64,000 bases of DNA from Acetobacterium sp. KB-1 (GTDB taxonomy: Bacteria > Bacillota > Clostridia > Eubacteriales > Eubacteriaceae). The translations under genes were made by a program, and so were the position numbers. Of the stretch, positions 36,113-45,720 are shown one piece after another. The stretch lies in NCBI RefSeq assembly GCF_003260995.1, contig NZ_CP030040.1, positions 3,720,109 to 3,784,108 of the forward strand, written 5' to 3'. Positions within the stretch are counted from its first letter, which is position 1, and the number at the start of each line of letters is the position of its first letter. The notes below the pieces were generated by a model that did not search any database, was not told the origin of the DNA, and saw nothing but the letters and a program-made list of their open reading frames with translations.

Positions 36113-36682
36113 ATGGATAAGTGCAATCGAAACAAAATCCTGTACATTCTCATCGTGCTTGTTTTTTTGGGCGTTTTTTGGGGTTGGTATCGGCTTAAAG
36201 AGATCACAACGGCGGACATGACGCTTAATAAAACGGCTTTAAGTGAAACTGAAACGGTTGAAAGTACTGATAATAATGAAAAAATGATGGTACATATTAC
36301 CGGCGCTGTGACAAACCCCGGAGTCGTGGCGCTCAATCAGGGAGCACGATTGGTAGAAGCCATTGAACTCGTGGGTGGGTTAACGGAGTCTGCCGATGTT
36401 AATTCTTTAAACCTGGCAAGAAAGCTGCAGGATGAAGAAAAAATTCATGTTCCCGTCGTTGGAGAAACGGCAATAACGGCAAGCGAAAGTTCGAAAATTA
36501 ATATTAACTCAGCGAGCCGAGAAGAACTGAAAAGTCTGCCAGGCGTTGGAGATGTTATCGCTCAGGGAATCATCGACTATCGGGAAAAGAATGGCGGATT
36601 TGCTCAATTGGAAGAATTAAAGAATGTAACGCGGATTGGTGATAAAATATATGAAGGACTATTAGAATCAATAACGTTATGA
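36113..36682 (+). CDS. comEA: ComEA-family helix-hairpin-helix DNA-binding protein
   Basis: 189 residues: one N-terminal membrane anchor (about residues 8-25), an SLBB domain (VHITGAVTNPGVVAL, about 60-115) and a C-terminal pair of helix-hairpin-helix motifs (INSASREELKSLPGVGDVIA, 130-149). This is the layout of ComEA, the surface DNA receptor of the transformation machinery. The ATG is one base after the preceding stop. comEC is not in the window. Confidence 0.9.
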   Translation: MDKCNRNKILYILIVLVFLGVFWGWYRLKEITTADMTLNKTALSETETVESTDNNEKMMVHITGAVTNPGVVALNQGARLVEAIELVGGLTESADVNSLNLARKLQDEEKIHVPVVGETAITASESSKININSASREELKSLPGVGDVIAQGIIDYREKNGGFAQLEELKNVTRIGDKIYEGLLESITL

Positions 36683-36747
36683 AAAAGGTTACATACAACT
36701 TAAATAATAAAAATTTATCAATGAGGTTTAAAAAAATATTTTAGTTG

Positions 36748-36775
36748 TTTACAATACCATGATATGTGTTATACT
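36748..36775 (+). promoter_or_regulatory. Promoter of the ccpN-ppsR-ppdK operon
   Basis: TTTACA and TATACT are 16 bases apart, ahead of the regulator gene. Confidence 0.65.
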
Positions 36776-36805
36776 TAATAAATCAAACAGACAAAGGGGT
36801 TGAAC

Positions 36806-37444
36806 ATGGAGTTAACAAGCAGGCAAAAAGAAATAATCGAAATCGTTAAAGAAAAACAACCTGTTAAGAGTAATGAAATTGCCGAATTACTGGGTATCAA
36901 TCGCGCTACCATTCGTCCGGATCTTAAAATTTTGACGATGATGGGAATACTGGAAGCGAAGCGAAAGGTTGGTTATTATTATACGGGTCGATCATTGCTA
37001 AATATTTTGGGTAGTTATATTAAAACTATTAATGTAACCGACATTCAAACGGAGCCGACCGTTGTTGAAGAGACATCATCCATTTACGACGGCATTATCA
37101 CCATGTTTACCAAGAATGCTGGAACCTTGTATGTCGTTGATGGCAAATATCTTTCCGGTATTGTCTCGCGTAAGGACTTTATTAAAGCCATGATTGGAAG
37201 AAAAGAGGTAGAATCGCTGCCGATTCCGATGATTATGACGCGAATGCCAAATATTATTTATCTGGAAGCAAATGAATCCGTTTATGATGCCGCCTATAAA
37301 ACGATGTATTACGAGGTTGAATCCCTTCCCGTTGTGCAAAAGGAAATTGACGAAAAGGGCACTCAGCGTTTAGTGTTAATCGGCAAGGTGTCACGAACTA
37401 ATATTACCCGCTATGTGGTTAACATGGGGAGAAGTGCAAAATAA
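36806..37444 (+). CDS. CcpN-like regulator with HTH and two CBS domains
   Basis: 212 residues. A DeoR/CcpN-type helix-turn-helix (about residues 5-60, SNEIAELLGINRATIRPDLK) is followed by a pair of CBS motifs (about 75-205). In Bacillus subtilis CcpN represses gluconeogenic genes and is adjacent to yqfL, a PPDK-regulator homologue; the same order here supports a role in controlling pyruvate/PEP interconversion. ATG 36806 follows AAAGGGG; the in-frame TTG at 36800 is too close to that site. Confidence 0.88.
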   Translation: MELTSRQKEIIEIVKEKQPVKSNEIAELLGINRATIRPDLKILTMMGILEAKRKVGYYYTGRSLLNILGSYIKTINVTDIQTEPTVVEETSSIYDGIITMFTKNAGTLYVVDGKYLSGIVSRKDFIKAMIGRKEVESLPIPMIMTRMPNIIYLEANESVYDAAYKTMYYEVESLPVVQKEIDEKGTQRLVLIGKVSRTNITRYVVNMGRSAK

Positions 37445-37455
37445 AGAGGTTAAAA

Positions 37456-38259
37456 TTGAAAAGCATTGTGATTTTTGTTGTTTCAGATACACCCACTGAA
37501 ATTGGCGAACTGCTCGTGAAAGCAGGGACAAGCGTATTTGAGAACTCCATTCGGGAAGTACGGTTTCATCCGTTTGTGGATGATAAACTGAGTATTGACT
37601 ACCTGTTGGATTTAGCAAAGCAGGATAACGGATTGGTGGTTTATCGTTTTGCCTCAAGTGAATTAAAGCATCATATGGAAATAGAATCCAAAGCTAAGGG
37701 GGTTCCCATTTACGACGTGATGGGATCTCTGATGGAGACGCTAAGAAGTATAACCGGTGAAGAACCGGTCCGAAGCCGGTCTTCAAGTATGGAACTGGAT
37801 GCCCATTACATTAAGAAAATAGAAGCCATCGAATTTGCCGTAAAATATGATGATGGCAAAAATACATCCGGCTTGAATCAGGCAGATATCATTCTGATTG
37901 GGGTATCACGAACGTCTAAAACACCGATCAGCATTTATTTGGCCAATAAAAATTATAAGGTGGCTAATATTCCGTTAATGCCAGAGGTTGAACCACCTAA
38001 AGAATTATTTGAGATTTCTAACAGGAAAATATTTGGTCTCGTCTTAGACCCAAACCATCTGGTAAGTATCCGTTCAGAAAGAATCCGGGCTATGGGGCTC
38101 ACTGGAACATCAAATTATGGGAGTTACGAAAGAGTGATGTTGGAGTTAGAAAAAGCACAACAGCTTTTCGATAAATTGGGATGTACTGTCATTGACGTCA
38201 CATCAAAAGCAATTGAAGAAATTGCAGCGATTATTCTTGCAAATATAATGAGGAGGTAG
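37456..38259 (+). CDS. ppsR: Pyruvate, phosphate dikinase regulatory protein (kinase/pyrophosphorylase)
   Basis: 267-residue DUF299 protein. The P-loop-like GVSRTSKTPISIYLANK motif is near residue 149. Family members inactivate PPDK by ADP-dependent Thr phosphorylation and reactivate it by Pi-dependent dephosphorylation. It lies five bases upstream of ppdK, its expected target. TTG start behind AGAGG. Confidence 0.93.
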   Translation: MKSIVIFVVSDTPTEIGELLVKAGTSVFENSIREVRFHPFVDDKLSIDYLLDLAKQDNGLVVYRFASSELKHHMEIESKAKGVPIYDVMGSLMETLRSITGEEPVRSRSSSMELDAHYIKKIEAIEFAVKYDDGKNTSGLNQADIILIGVSRTSKTPISIYLANKNYKVANIPLMPEVEPPKELFEISNRKIFGLVLDPNHLVSIRSERIRAMGLTGTSNYGSYERVMLELEKAQQLFDKLGCTVIDVTSKAIEEIAAIILANIMRR

Positions 38260-38263
38260 AGGA

Positions 38264-40909
38264 ATGTCAAAAAAATGGGTTTATTTGTTTAAAGAAGGTA
38301 ATGCAACCATGAAGGAATTACTAGGGGGGAAGGGTGCTGGTTTGGCAGAGATGACAAATATCGGACTGCCCGTTCCGGGAGGCTTTACCGTTACAACCGA
38401 GGCCTGTACTGAATACTATAATCAGGATAGAAAACTTTCAAATGAAATTATCGACCAGATTAATAAAAATTTGGCAATCTTAGAAAAAGAATGTGAAAAG
38501 ACCTTTGGTGATGTTAATAATCCGTTATTGGTATCCGTTCGTTCGGGTGCGAAATTCTCGATGCCCGGGATGATGGATACGATTCTAAACCTGGGGTTAA
38601 ACGATGAAACGGTTGCTGGCATTGCAAAATCAACAAATAATGAACGGTTTGCCTTCGATAGCTACCGACGTTTTATTCAAATGTTTGGAGACGTTGTTCA
38701 AGAGATTAGTAAAGACAAGTTTGATTATGTATTAGAAAGTGCCAAGGAAAAAAATGGCTATCGGGATGATACCGAGCTGACTGCTGATGATCTAAAAGAA
38801 ATTGTTGTCGCGTATAAGAAAATTGTCAAAGATGAAACCGGTAAAGACTTTCCCCTGGATCCAAAAGAGCAATTATTGATGGCCATTGAAGCGGTGTTTA
38901 GATCATGGAATAATAACCGCGCCATCAGCTATCGAAATATGAATGATATTCCTCACGACATTGGCACTGCTGTCAACGTTCAATCAATGGTATATGGTAA
39001 TATGGGTGATGATTGTGGAACCGGGGTAGCCTTTACAAGAAACCCTGCAACAGGACAGAAAAAACTTTTTGGTGAATTTTTAATCAATGCTCAGGGTGAA
39101 GATGTTGTTGCCGGAATTCGTACCCCGAGAGACATTGAAGATTTAAAAGAACTCATGCCGGAAGTTTACAAACAGTTCCAGGAAACTGCAGAGCGACTTG
39201 AGAATCATTATCGGGACATGCAGGATATTGAGTTTACGATTGAAAAAAGCAAACTTTTCATGCTCCAGACACGAACCGGGAAAAGAACTGCCGCTGCCGC
39301 ACTTTGTGCCGCAGTAGAAATGGTCGAGGAAGGTTTAATCACAAAAGAAGAAGCGGTTTTGAGACTAGATCCAATATCACTGGATCAATTGCTGCATCCA
39401 ACCTTTGAAGAGGCCGCTTTAAAAGCAGCAGAACTTCTGGCAACGGGGTTGCCAGCCTCACCGGGTGCTGCTACCGGTAAAGTTTATTTTACCGCGGAAG
39501 CAGTGTGCGCAGCCGTTGCAAATGGGGAAGAAACCCTATTGGTCAGAAAAGAAACTTCGCCAGAAGATATTGAGGGCATGTATGCTGCAAACGGAATTTT
39601 AACAGCGCGCGGTGGTATGACCTCTCATGCGGCAGTAGTTGCCAGAGGAATGGGTAAGTGCTGTGTAGCTGGATGCGAAGCGATCAAAGTCGATGAAGCG
39701 GCAAAACAGTTTACCGTAGGGAATCAGGTCTTTACTGAAGGCGATTTTATCTCGCTAAATGGTAGTACCGGAAGTGTTTATAAGGGCAGCATAAAAACGG
39801 TAACCCCAGAACTCTCCGGCCATTTTGCTGAAATAATGGCCTGGGCAGATGAATACAGAACATTAAAAGTTCGTACCAATGCCGACACACCAAACGACGC
39901 AGCGGTTGCCGTTCGCTTTGGTGCAGAAGGGATCGGCCTTTGTCGAACAGAGCATATGTTTTTTGATGAACAACGACTACCGAGTGTCCGCCGGATGATT
40001 CTATCGGAGTCAAAGCAACAGCGTGAAAAAGCGCTGGCCGAAATTCTGCCGATGCAAAAAGAAGATTTTATTGGTCTTTATAAGACAATGGAAGAACGCC
40101 CGGTTACCGTTCGGTTACTTGATCCGCCTCTTCACGAATTCCTGCCGAAAGAAAGCAAGGATATTGAAGCCCTGGCGGCTGATATGGGCTTTGCTTTGGA
40201 AGACATGGTCACGATCATTCAGGGCTTGGAAGAATTTAATCCAATGCTGGGTCATCGCGGTTGCCGTTTGGCAATTACCTATCCCGAAATTGCACAGATG
40301 CAAACTCGGGCAATTATGGAAGCTGCCATTGAAGTCAAGCAAGAATGTGGTTTTAATGTTATTCCCGAAATTATGATTCCCCTGATTGGTATTAATGAAG
40401 AATTGACCTACCTCGATAAGGTTGTTCGAAAAACCGCGGAACTGGTTAAGTCCGAACGTAAGTCAGATATAAAATACCTGGTCGGAACCATGATGGAAAT
40501 TCCCCGGGCCACTCTGATTGCCGATCAGATTGCTAAAACAGCCGAATTCTTCTCGTTTGGAACCAATGATCTGACTCAAATGACCTATGGCTTTTCGCGT
40601 GATGATGCCGGTAAATTTATTACCGACTATAAGGATAAAGGCATTCTGCCAAATGATCCATTCCAGAGTATCGACGTAGAGGGCGTTGGTAAGTTGGTTG
40701 AAATGGGCGTGGTTCTGGGTCGGAAAACAAAGCCTGATCTTAAAATTGGCGTTTGTGGTGAACACGGCGGTGATCCCAAATCGATTTTCTTCTTCCACAG
40801 CGTTGGCTTAAGCTATGTTTCGTGCTCACCATTCCGAGTACCGATTGCCCGTCTGGCAGCAGCTCAGGCAGCACTTAGCAATAATAAAACAACATTTACG
40901 GATAAATAA
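38264..40909 (+). CDS. ppdK: Pyruvate, phosphate dikinase
   Basis: 881-residue enzyme interconverting pyruvate, ATP and Pi with PEP, AMP and PPi. N-terminal ATP-grasp domain; the phospho-carrier His and regulatory Thr are in GGMTSHAAVVARG near residue 454; the C-terminal TIM barrel has GTNDLTQMTYG and the catalytic Cys in GVCGEHGGD near 830. Full length. Last gene of the ccpN-like/ppsR/ppdK operon, closed by a terminator. Confidence 0.97.
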   Translation: MSKKWVYLFKEGNATMKELLGGKGAGLAEMTNIGLPVPGGFTVTTEACTEYYNQDRKLSNEIIDQINKNLAILEKECEKTFGDVNNPLLVSVRSGAKFSMPGMMDTILNLGLNDETVAGIAKSTNNERFAFDSYRRFIQMFGDVVQEISKDKFDYVLESAKEKNGYRDDTELTADDLKEIVVAYKKIVKDETGKDFPLDPKEQLLMAIEAVFRSWNNNRAISYRNMNDIPHDIGTAVNVQSMVYGNMGDDCGTGVAFTRNPATGQKKLFGEFLINAQGEDVVAGIRTPRDIEDLKELMPEVYKQFQETAERLENHYRDMQDIEFTIEKSKLFMLQTRTGKRTAAAALCAAVEMVEEGLITKEEAVLRLDPISLDQLLHPTFEEAALKAAELLATGLPASPGAATGKVYFTAEAVCAAVANGEETLLVRKETSPEDIEGMYAANGILTARGGMTSHAAVVARGMGKCCVAGCEAIKVDEAAKQFTVGNQVFTEGDFISLNGSTGSVYKGSIKTVTPELSGHFAEIMAWADEYRTLKVRTNADTPNDAAVAVRFGAEGIGLCRTEHMFFDEQRLPSVRRMILSESKQQREKALAEILPMQKEDFIGLYKTMEERPVTVRLLDPPLHEFLPKESKDIEALAADMGFALEDMVTIIQGLEEFNPMLGHRGCRLAITYPEIAQMQTRAIMEAAIEVKQECGFNVIPEIMIPLIGINEELTYLDKVVRKTAELVKSERKSDIKYLVGTMMEIPRATLIADQIAKTAEFFSFGTNDLTQMTYGFSRDDAGKFITDYKDKGILPNDPFQSIDVEGVGKLVEMGVVLGRKTKPDLKIGVCGEHGGDPKSIFFFHSVGLSYVSCSPFRVPIARLAAAQAALSNNKTTFTDK

Positions 40910-40950
40910 CTCACCACAACAATTGTCAACACCGGATATATTTATCCTTT

Positions 40951-40979
40951 AAGAAACCCTTCGGGGTTTCTTTTTTTTA
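40951..40979 (+). terminator. Terminator after ppdK
   Basis: AAGAAACCC and GGGTTTCTT arms with a TTCG-type loop, followed by eight T. Confidence 0.92.
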
Positions 40980-41039
40980 AAAAAAGTTCTATAATAAAGG
41001 GAGAACAAGAAAATTTAATAATTGAAATAGAGGACGATA

Positions 41040-42029
41040 ATGAAGATTTTAGTATGTGGCGGGGCCGGATATATTGGATCCCATGTGGTCAGGGCCTTAG
41101 TCGAAAAAGGATATGAGGTAGTGGTTCTGGATAATTTATCAACCGGACATGAGGGTGCAGTCTCAAAAAAGGCTGTCATTGAGATTGGTGATATCCGCGA
41201 TAAGGCGTTTCTTAAGCAAATATTTACTGCCCATCAGATTGATTGTGTGATGCATTTTTGTGCTCATTCTCTGGTTGGGGAGTCCATCAATGAGCCGCTT
41301 AAATACTATCATAATAATGTCTATGGGACCCTCTGTCTGCTGGAAACTATGGTGGGGCATGGGGTTAAGAATTTTGTCTTTTCTTCGACTGCCGCTGTTT
41401 ATGGAGAACCGGAAGAAAGTCCCATCACGGAAGAAAGTAACAAAAATCCCACCAATACCTATGGGGAGACAAAACTGGCAGTAGAAAAAATGCTGAAGTG
41501 GATGGATGGAGCTTACGAACTAAAATCGATGACTTTCCGGTATTTTAATGCCGCCGGCGCCCACTTATCAGGAGAAATCGGGGAGGACCATAACCCCGAA
41601 ACCCATCTCGTACCATTGATTTTAAAAACGGCTCTGGGACAGCGGGACCAGATCAGTATTTTCGGTGAAGACTATCCGACTCCGGATGGGAGTTGTATCC
41701 GGGATTATATCCATGTAATGGATATTGCCTCCGCCCATATTTTAGGGATGGAAAAACTACTCGCTGGCGGAAAAAGCAGTGTTTATAATTTGGGCGACGG
41801 AAAAGGTTTCTCGGTCAAAGAAGTGATTGCAAAAATAAAAGCACTGACTTCAAAAGCGTTTGTAGTGAAAGTTGCTAAAAGAAGACCTGGAGATCCAGCA
41901 AAGCTGATTGCTTCATCCCAAAAAGCTCAACGGGAACTGGATTGGGCGCCAAAACATTCAGATTTAGACACCATCATAAAAACAGCCTGGAAATGGCATC
42001 AAAACCACCCCCAGGGCTATAATAAATAA
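41040..42029 (+). CDS. galE: UDP-glucose 4-epimerase
   Basis: Short-chain dehydrogenase fold, 329 residues. The NAD site GGAGYIGSHVVRAL is at residues 7-20; the catalytic pair is in SSTAAVYGEP and YGETK (near residue 145); FRYFNAAGAH is typical of GalE. It makes UDP-galactose for surface glycans. No gal operon partners nearby. A TATAAT at 40990-40995 lies close upstream, without a good -35. Confidence 0.92.
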   Translation: MKILVCGGAGYIGSHVVRALVEKGYEVVVLDNLSTGHEGAVSKKAVIEIGDIRDKAFLKQIFTAHQIDCVMHFCAHSLVGESINEPLKYYHNNVYGTLCLLETMVGHGVKNFVFSSTAAVYGEPEESPITEESNKNPTNTYGETKLAVEKMLKWMDGAYELKSMTFRYFNAAGAHLSGEIGEDHNPETHLVPLILKTALGQRDQISIFGEDYPTPDGSCIRDYIHVMDIASAHILGMEKLLAGGKSSVYNLGDGKGFSVKEVIAKIKALTSKAFVVKVAKRRPGDPAKLIASSQKAQRELDWAPKHSDLDTIIKTAWKWHQNHPQGYNK

Positions 42030-42035
42030 ATTTAG

Positions 42036-42332
42036 TTAGAATTCAAGGGTACTGAAAAACTCGGCGGCGGTTAAATCCATGGCCGCCAGGAGTTTTTCGA
42101 TACTCTTTAATTTTACAAAATAGTGCATTTCCACACCAATTTTCTGATTATCAAGAATCCCTGCCTCCCGGAGAATTTTTAGATGCTGGGAGAGATTGGC
42201 CTGACTGTAGTCAAATAACCGATTCAGGACGCATACACATTGGGGTTCAATTAAAAGAAATTTTACGATTTGTAAGCGAACTGGATGTCCCAACGCCTTG
42301 AAAATTTTTACTGAAACATCATCAGCATTCAT
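42036..42332 (-). CDS. ArsR/SmtB family regulator
   Basis: 98 residues, winged helix. The recognition helix is in DYSQANLSQHLKILREAGIL (about residues 42-61). A CVC pair in PQCVCVLNRL (near residue 31) matches the position of the Cys thiol site of ArsR/CadC-type sensors, so it may sense metals, persulfides or thiol oxidation. It lies 17 bases after the CoA-disulfide reductase gene on the same strand and is probably its co-transcribed regulator. Confidence 0.88.
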   Translation of the reverse strand: MNADDVSVKIFKALGHPVRLQIVKFLLIEPQCVCVLNRLFDYSQANLSQHLKILREAGILDNQKIGVEMHYFVKLKSIEKLLAAMDLTAAEFFSTLEF

Positions 42333-42349
42333 AGTGGGCCTCTTTTCTG

Positions 42350-43990
42350 CTAGTCTTCTTTGGTGGCGTCATAAAATCGAAAGCCTCCAGAAAGGTTATA
42401 AACGTTTTTAAAGTCGTGATTAAGTAAGATGTTCTGGGTTGCATTGCCGGTGACTCCTTTATTACAATAGGTAATAACAGGAAGGGTCGGATCGAGTTGG
42501 TCAAGTTTGTCCCGCAGATCTTCATGAGGGATATTTTGCGCCTCGGGTAAATGGCCGTCACGGTACTGGGCCGTTACCCGGGTATCAATGATCTGGTAGA
42601 CTTCCTTATTGTTCAGTTTTTTTTTAAGGTCCGCAGCAGTCATGAGTTTGCGGTCTTTATTTAGGGCATTATCGAGGATCATGCCCGTATAGTGAACCGG
42701 ATCCTTGGTGGTTGAAAACGGCGGAGCATAACCTAAGTCCAGATTAAAGATTTCATCAACAGTGGCGCCATAGGTAATGAGGGTGACAAAGACGTCCAAT
42801 CGCTTATCGACACCGTCATAGCCGATGATTTGAACGCCGAGCAGTTTTTGGGTGGAGCGGTCAGCGATGGCTTTGATTAACATTTCCTGGCCGCCGTAAT
42901 AACTGGGTTTATCGGGCTTGATATTATGACAAATTTCGATATCATAACCTTGACTGCGGGCTTCGGCTTCAGACAAACCAGTGCTGCCGATGCTAATATC
43001 AAAGAGCTTAAAAATACCGGTGCTCAGGTTGCCAGGGTAAACGACATTACCACCAGTGATATTATCACCGCAGATCCGGCCAGTTTTATTGGCAGTTGAA
43101 CCTAAGGGGCGATAGTGTGGCCGTTTTGTCACTGCTGACCAGGTTTCAATGCAGTCGCCGCAGGCATAGATATCGGTATCAATGGTCATCATCCGTTCAT
43201 CAACCCGGATCGCACCGGTAACACCTAACAGTAAACCCGCTTCCCGGGCCAGGGTTACATTAGGTTTAACACCAGTGGCCACGATAATCATTTCGCCGGG
43301 AATCAGGGTTCCGTTTTCCAGGATGACTCCCTGACTGGTGGCCTCAACGACATTAGCATTTTTAAAGATTGGGATTTTTCTTTTGCTCAATCGTTTTTCA
43401 AGATACAAGGACATATCCTCATCGAGATTAGGGGTCAGCTTACCGGCCCGTTCAACCAGTGTGACTTTGATTCCGCAGGCTTCAAGATTTTCCATAACTT
43501 CAAAACCAATAAAACCAGTCCCGACAACAACCGCCGTTTTAGGATGATGATTGTCCATAAAGGCTTTTATTTTTAGGGCGTTTTGAACATTTCTCAGAAA
43601 AAAAACATTCTCCAGTTCAATTCCCTTAATCGGTGGAACAAAAGCCTGAGCGCCGGTGCTCAGGATGAGTTTATCATAAGTGTCATTAAAAACTGCTCCG
43701 CTATCCAAATTTTTAATTACCAGAGTTTTGGTGGGGATATCAATTTTTAATACCTCATGGCGAATATGGATGTCAATATTATATTTAGATTTAAAAAAGT
43801 CTGGACTTCGTGGCGTTAATTCCTGAATCGATCCGACTTTTCCCCCAAGATAATAAGGAAGCCCGCATCCGGAATATGAAATGTCCTGATCTTTTTCATA
43901 GATAATTATTTCTGCCGAATCATTATTTCGCCGGGCCTTTGCCGCAGCCGACGTACCGCCGGCAACTGCTCCTATGACTATAATTTTCAT
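42350..43990 (-). CDS. CoA-disulfide reductase / NADH oxidase-like flavoprotein with rhodanese domain
   Basis: 546 residues. FAD motif GAVAGGTSAAAKARR at the N-terminus, redox Cys in SYSGCGLPYYLGG near residue 43, NAD motif VVVGTGFIGFEVMENL near 155, dimerisation domain, then a C-terminal rhodanese domain (about 455-546) with active Cys in TYCNKGVTGNA. This CoADR-Rhd architecture (as in Npsr and Bacillus CoADR-RHD) reduces CoA disulfide, persulfides or polysulfide with NAD(P)H. AAGGAGAA ribosome site; operon with the arsR-type gene. Confidence 0.93.
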   Translation of the reverse strand: MKIIVIGAVAGGTSAAAKARRNNDSAEIIIYEKDQDISYSGCGLPYYLGGKVGSIQELTPRSPDFFKSKYNIDIHIRHEVLKIDIPTKTLVIKNLDSGAVFNDTYDKLILSTGAQAFVPPIKGIELENVFFLRNVQNALKIKAFMDNHHPKTAVVVGTGFIGFEVMENLEACGIKVTLVERAGKLTPNLDEDMSLYLEKRLSKRKIPIFKNANVVEATSQGVILENGTLIPGEMIIVATGVKPNVTLAREAGLLLGVTGAIRVDERMMTIDTDIYACGDCIETWSAVTKRPHYRPLGSTANKTGRICGDNITGGNVVYPGNLSTGIFKLFDISIGSTGLSEAEARSQGYDIEICHNIKPDKPSYYGGQEMLIKAIADRSTQKLLGVQIIGYDGVDKRLDVFVTLITYGATVDEIFNLDLGYAPPFSTTKDPVHYTGMILDNALNKDRKLMTAADLKKKLNNKEVYQIIDTRVTAQYRDGHLPEAQNIPHEDLRDKLDQLDPTLPVITYCNKGVTGNATQNILLNHDFKNVYNLSGGFRFYDATKED

Positions 43991-44070
43991 GACGTTCTCC
44001 TTAATTTTAAATCAGATTATACCAAAACATTCAGTGAAAAAAGCGAGGATCTAAAACGAGTATTAACTCT

Positions 44071-44110
44071 ATTATAATCAATCAACGATTCAAAAGCAAT
44101 GATTGATTAT
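44071..44110 (-). promoter_or_regulatory. Promoter with overlapping 11-bp inverted repeat (CoADR-arsR operon)
   Basis: On the minus strand TTGCTT (44099-44094) is 17 bases from TATAAT (44076-44071). ATAATCAATCA (44074-44084) and TGATTGATTAT (44100-44110) form a perfect inverted repeat spanning both elements, a good place for the ArsR-family repressor encoded by the operon. Protein binding is inference. Confidence 0.55.
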
Positions 44111-44375
44111 GTGAATCAGAGTAAGAAAATATGGCTTGTAGGTAAACGATGGATCTCAAGCACCAGAAAAGTGAAAAATATCCAAAAGAAGTTTTGAATA
44201 GTACAATAAAGTGACATGTGGTTTAATTATAAAAATTTAGGTACAAGTGATAGAGTCATTTAGAAAAACAGTATAAATAAAACTGCGTATAGATTTAATA
44301 AGGATTACAATTTTCACTTAATGTAGTAAGCTTGTCAATATTGTGAAATAATATTCAACTAGCCTAGGCAAGTAA
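44111..44375. other. Gene-free AT-rich stretch
   Basis: Remainder of the 385-bp gap between the CoADR gene and the orphan membrane gene. Stops occur in all frames; I see no RNA motif or terminator with a T-run. Confidence 0.5.
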
Positions 44376-45515
44376 TCAAGATGAGACTTTATCATTAACG
44401 AAAGTCGTTAGTTTTTTAAACTCTTTCAATAAGTTGTCGGCATAAGTGTACTCTTTATAAAACATCTCATTTAGGTAAGAATCATTAGCGCTTCTATACA
44501 AAAAACATACAACATCACGAACGGAGAGAGCTGAACGAGCATAATTATACGTCAAATCTTCGACAGTTGTATTAATTAAGTATTCCATCACAAATGTTCT
44601 GGCAAGATTATACTGGGTATACCCTTGCCAGAGTATATCGGTCTTAGCTAACTCATCTGCTAAGTCAAAATTAAAACGGGCACGATTTAATAGGATATTA
44701 ATTTCTTTAACAACCTTAGGGTTGTAGTTGTATTGAAGAATAGATTTCATATATTCAAACGAAAATTCATTATTTTGTGAGTTGCATTGTCTGAGAAGAG
44801 TATTTGCTTTATTTCTATAATATAATCCCAAATAATTGTAGTAAACTATTTGAGATATTGGATTTTGAAGCATTTTACCTCGGATATCCTCTAGTCTGCA
44901 AACTGTATCTCTATTGAGACTTCTCTCCTCTTGATAATCCAAAACATATTTAATTAACTTAATATTTTCATTTAAGATGTACTGTAGGCCATTGCTTAAC
45001 GAGCTGTAACGTTGCAATTCTCGTTCAAGATATTGAATTAGTTTTGTACATTCATTTCTAAGTTGAGCTCCTTTAAAATCGACATATGCAAACCAAATAA
45101 TATGATCAATTACATTCTGAATGAAATCAGCAAATTGAATACAAGTCAAGGTTTTGTTATTAAATGCAGGACAGACTTTTTCTAATAGTTTTTTTTCAAA
45201 TTCTGACTTTACTTTGCAATTTGAAAAACTCTTTATCATTTCAGAATAAGCAATGGTGTAATTTGGGTTCTCAAGTACATTACCTTCCATAGAGGTTACA
45301 TTATTCACGGAATCGATTGAAAAATATGTGATAAGCGCAATAATAAGTGCAATAAAGGATATTACCAGAGAAGAGATACTAATAAAAAAGTCGGGAATAA
45401 TGTCAGTTGGTTCTTTCATTTGATTGATATATATTATGTAAGAAATTAAGGCACATATAATGAATATAATGGTTATTATAAAAAAAACTATATGCAAAGG
45501 CTTTTTTTTACTCAT
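44376..45515 (-). CDS. Unrecognised two-TM protein with TPR-like helical domain
   Basis: 379 residues, no family recognised with confidence. Two adjacent membrane helices (about residues 8-30 and 43-66) are followed by a soluble, strongly helical region of about 300 residues. YYNYLGLYYRNKANTLL and LWQGYTQYNLARTFVM resemble TPR helices. An open frame runs to 45599, but ATG 45515 follows CAAGGAGAATAAT. The gene is clearly richer in A/T and in Asn/Ile/Tyr than its neighbours, has no operon partner and sits between gene-free spacers, which suggests recent acquisition. A sensor or defence-type membrane protein is a guess only. Confidence 0.8.
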   Translation of the reverse strand: MSKKKPLHIVFFIITIIFIICALISYIIYINQMKEPTDIIPDFFISISSLVISFIALIIALITYFSIDSVNNVTSMEGNVLENPNYTIAYSEMIKSFSNCKVKSEFEKKLLEKVCPAFNNKTLTCIQFADFIQNVIDHIIWFAYVDFKGAQLRNECTKLIQYLERELQRYSSLSNGLQYILNENIKLIKYVLDYQEERSLNRDTVCRLEDIRGKMLQNPISQIVYYNYLGLYYRNKANTLLRQCNSQNNEFSFEYMKSILQYNYNPKVVKEINILLNRARFNFDLADELAKTDILWQGYTQYNLARTFVMEYLINTTVEDLTYNYARSALSVRDVVCFLYRSANDSYLNEMFYKEYTYADNLLKEFKKLTTFVNDKVSS

Positions 45516-45720
45516 ATTATTCTCCTTGTAAAAGTTATTTAGTGTAAATATCTGTTTAAAATATGTTGATTTGAATTGCAAGATATACTGCTCCAACAAA
45601 CATTAAATACAAAAAACCATAAAGGATAATAAGCTTCAATTTTTATCTGATTTCTATGTTGTGGAGATTTATGCAGTATTAACTTAGATAGTGTATAAAA
45701 TTAAATATCATTTAGGTGAC

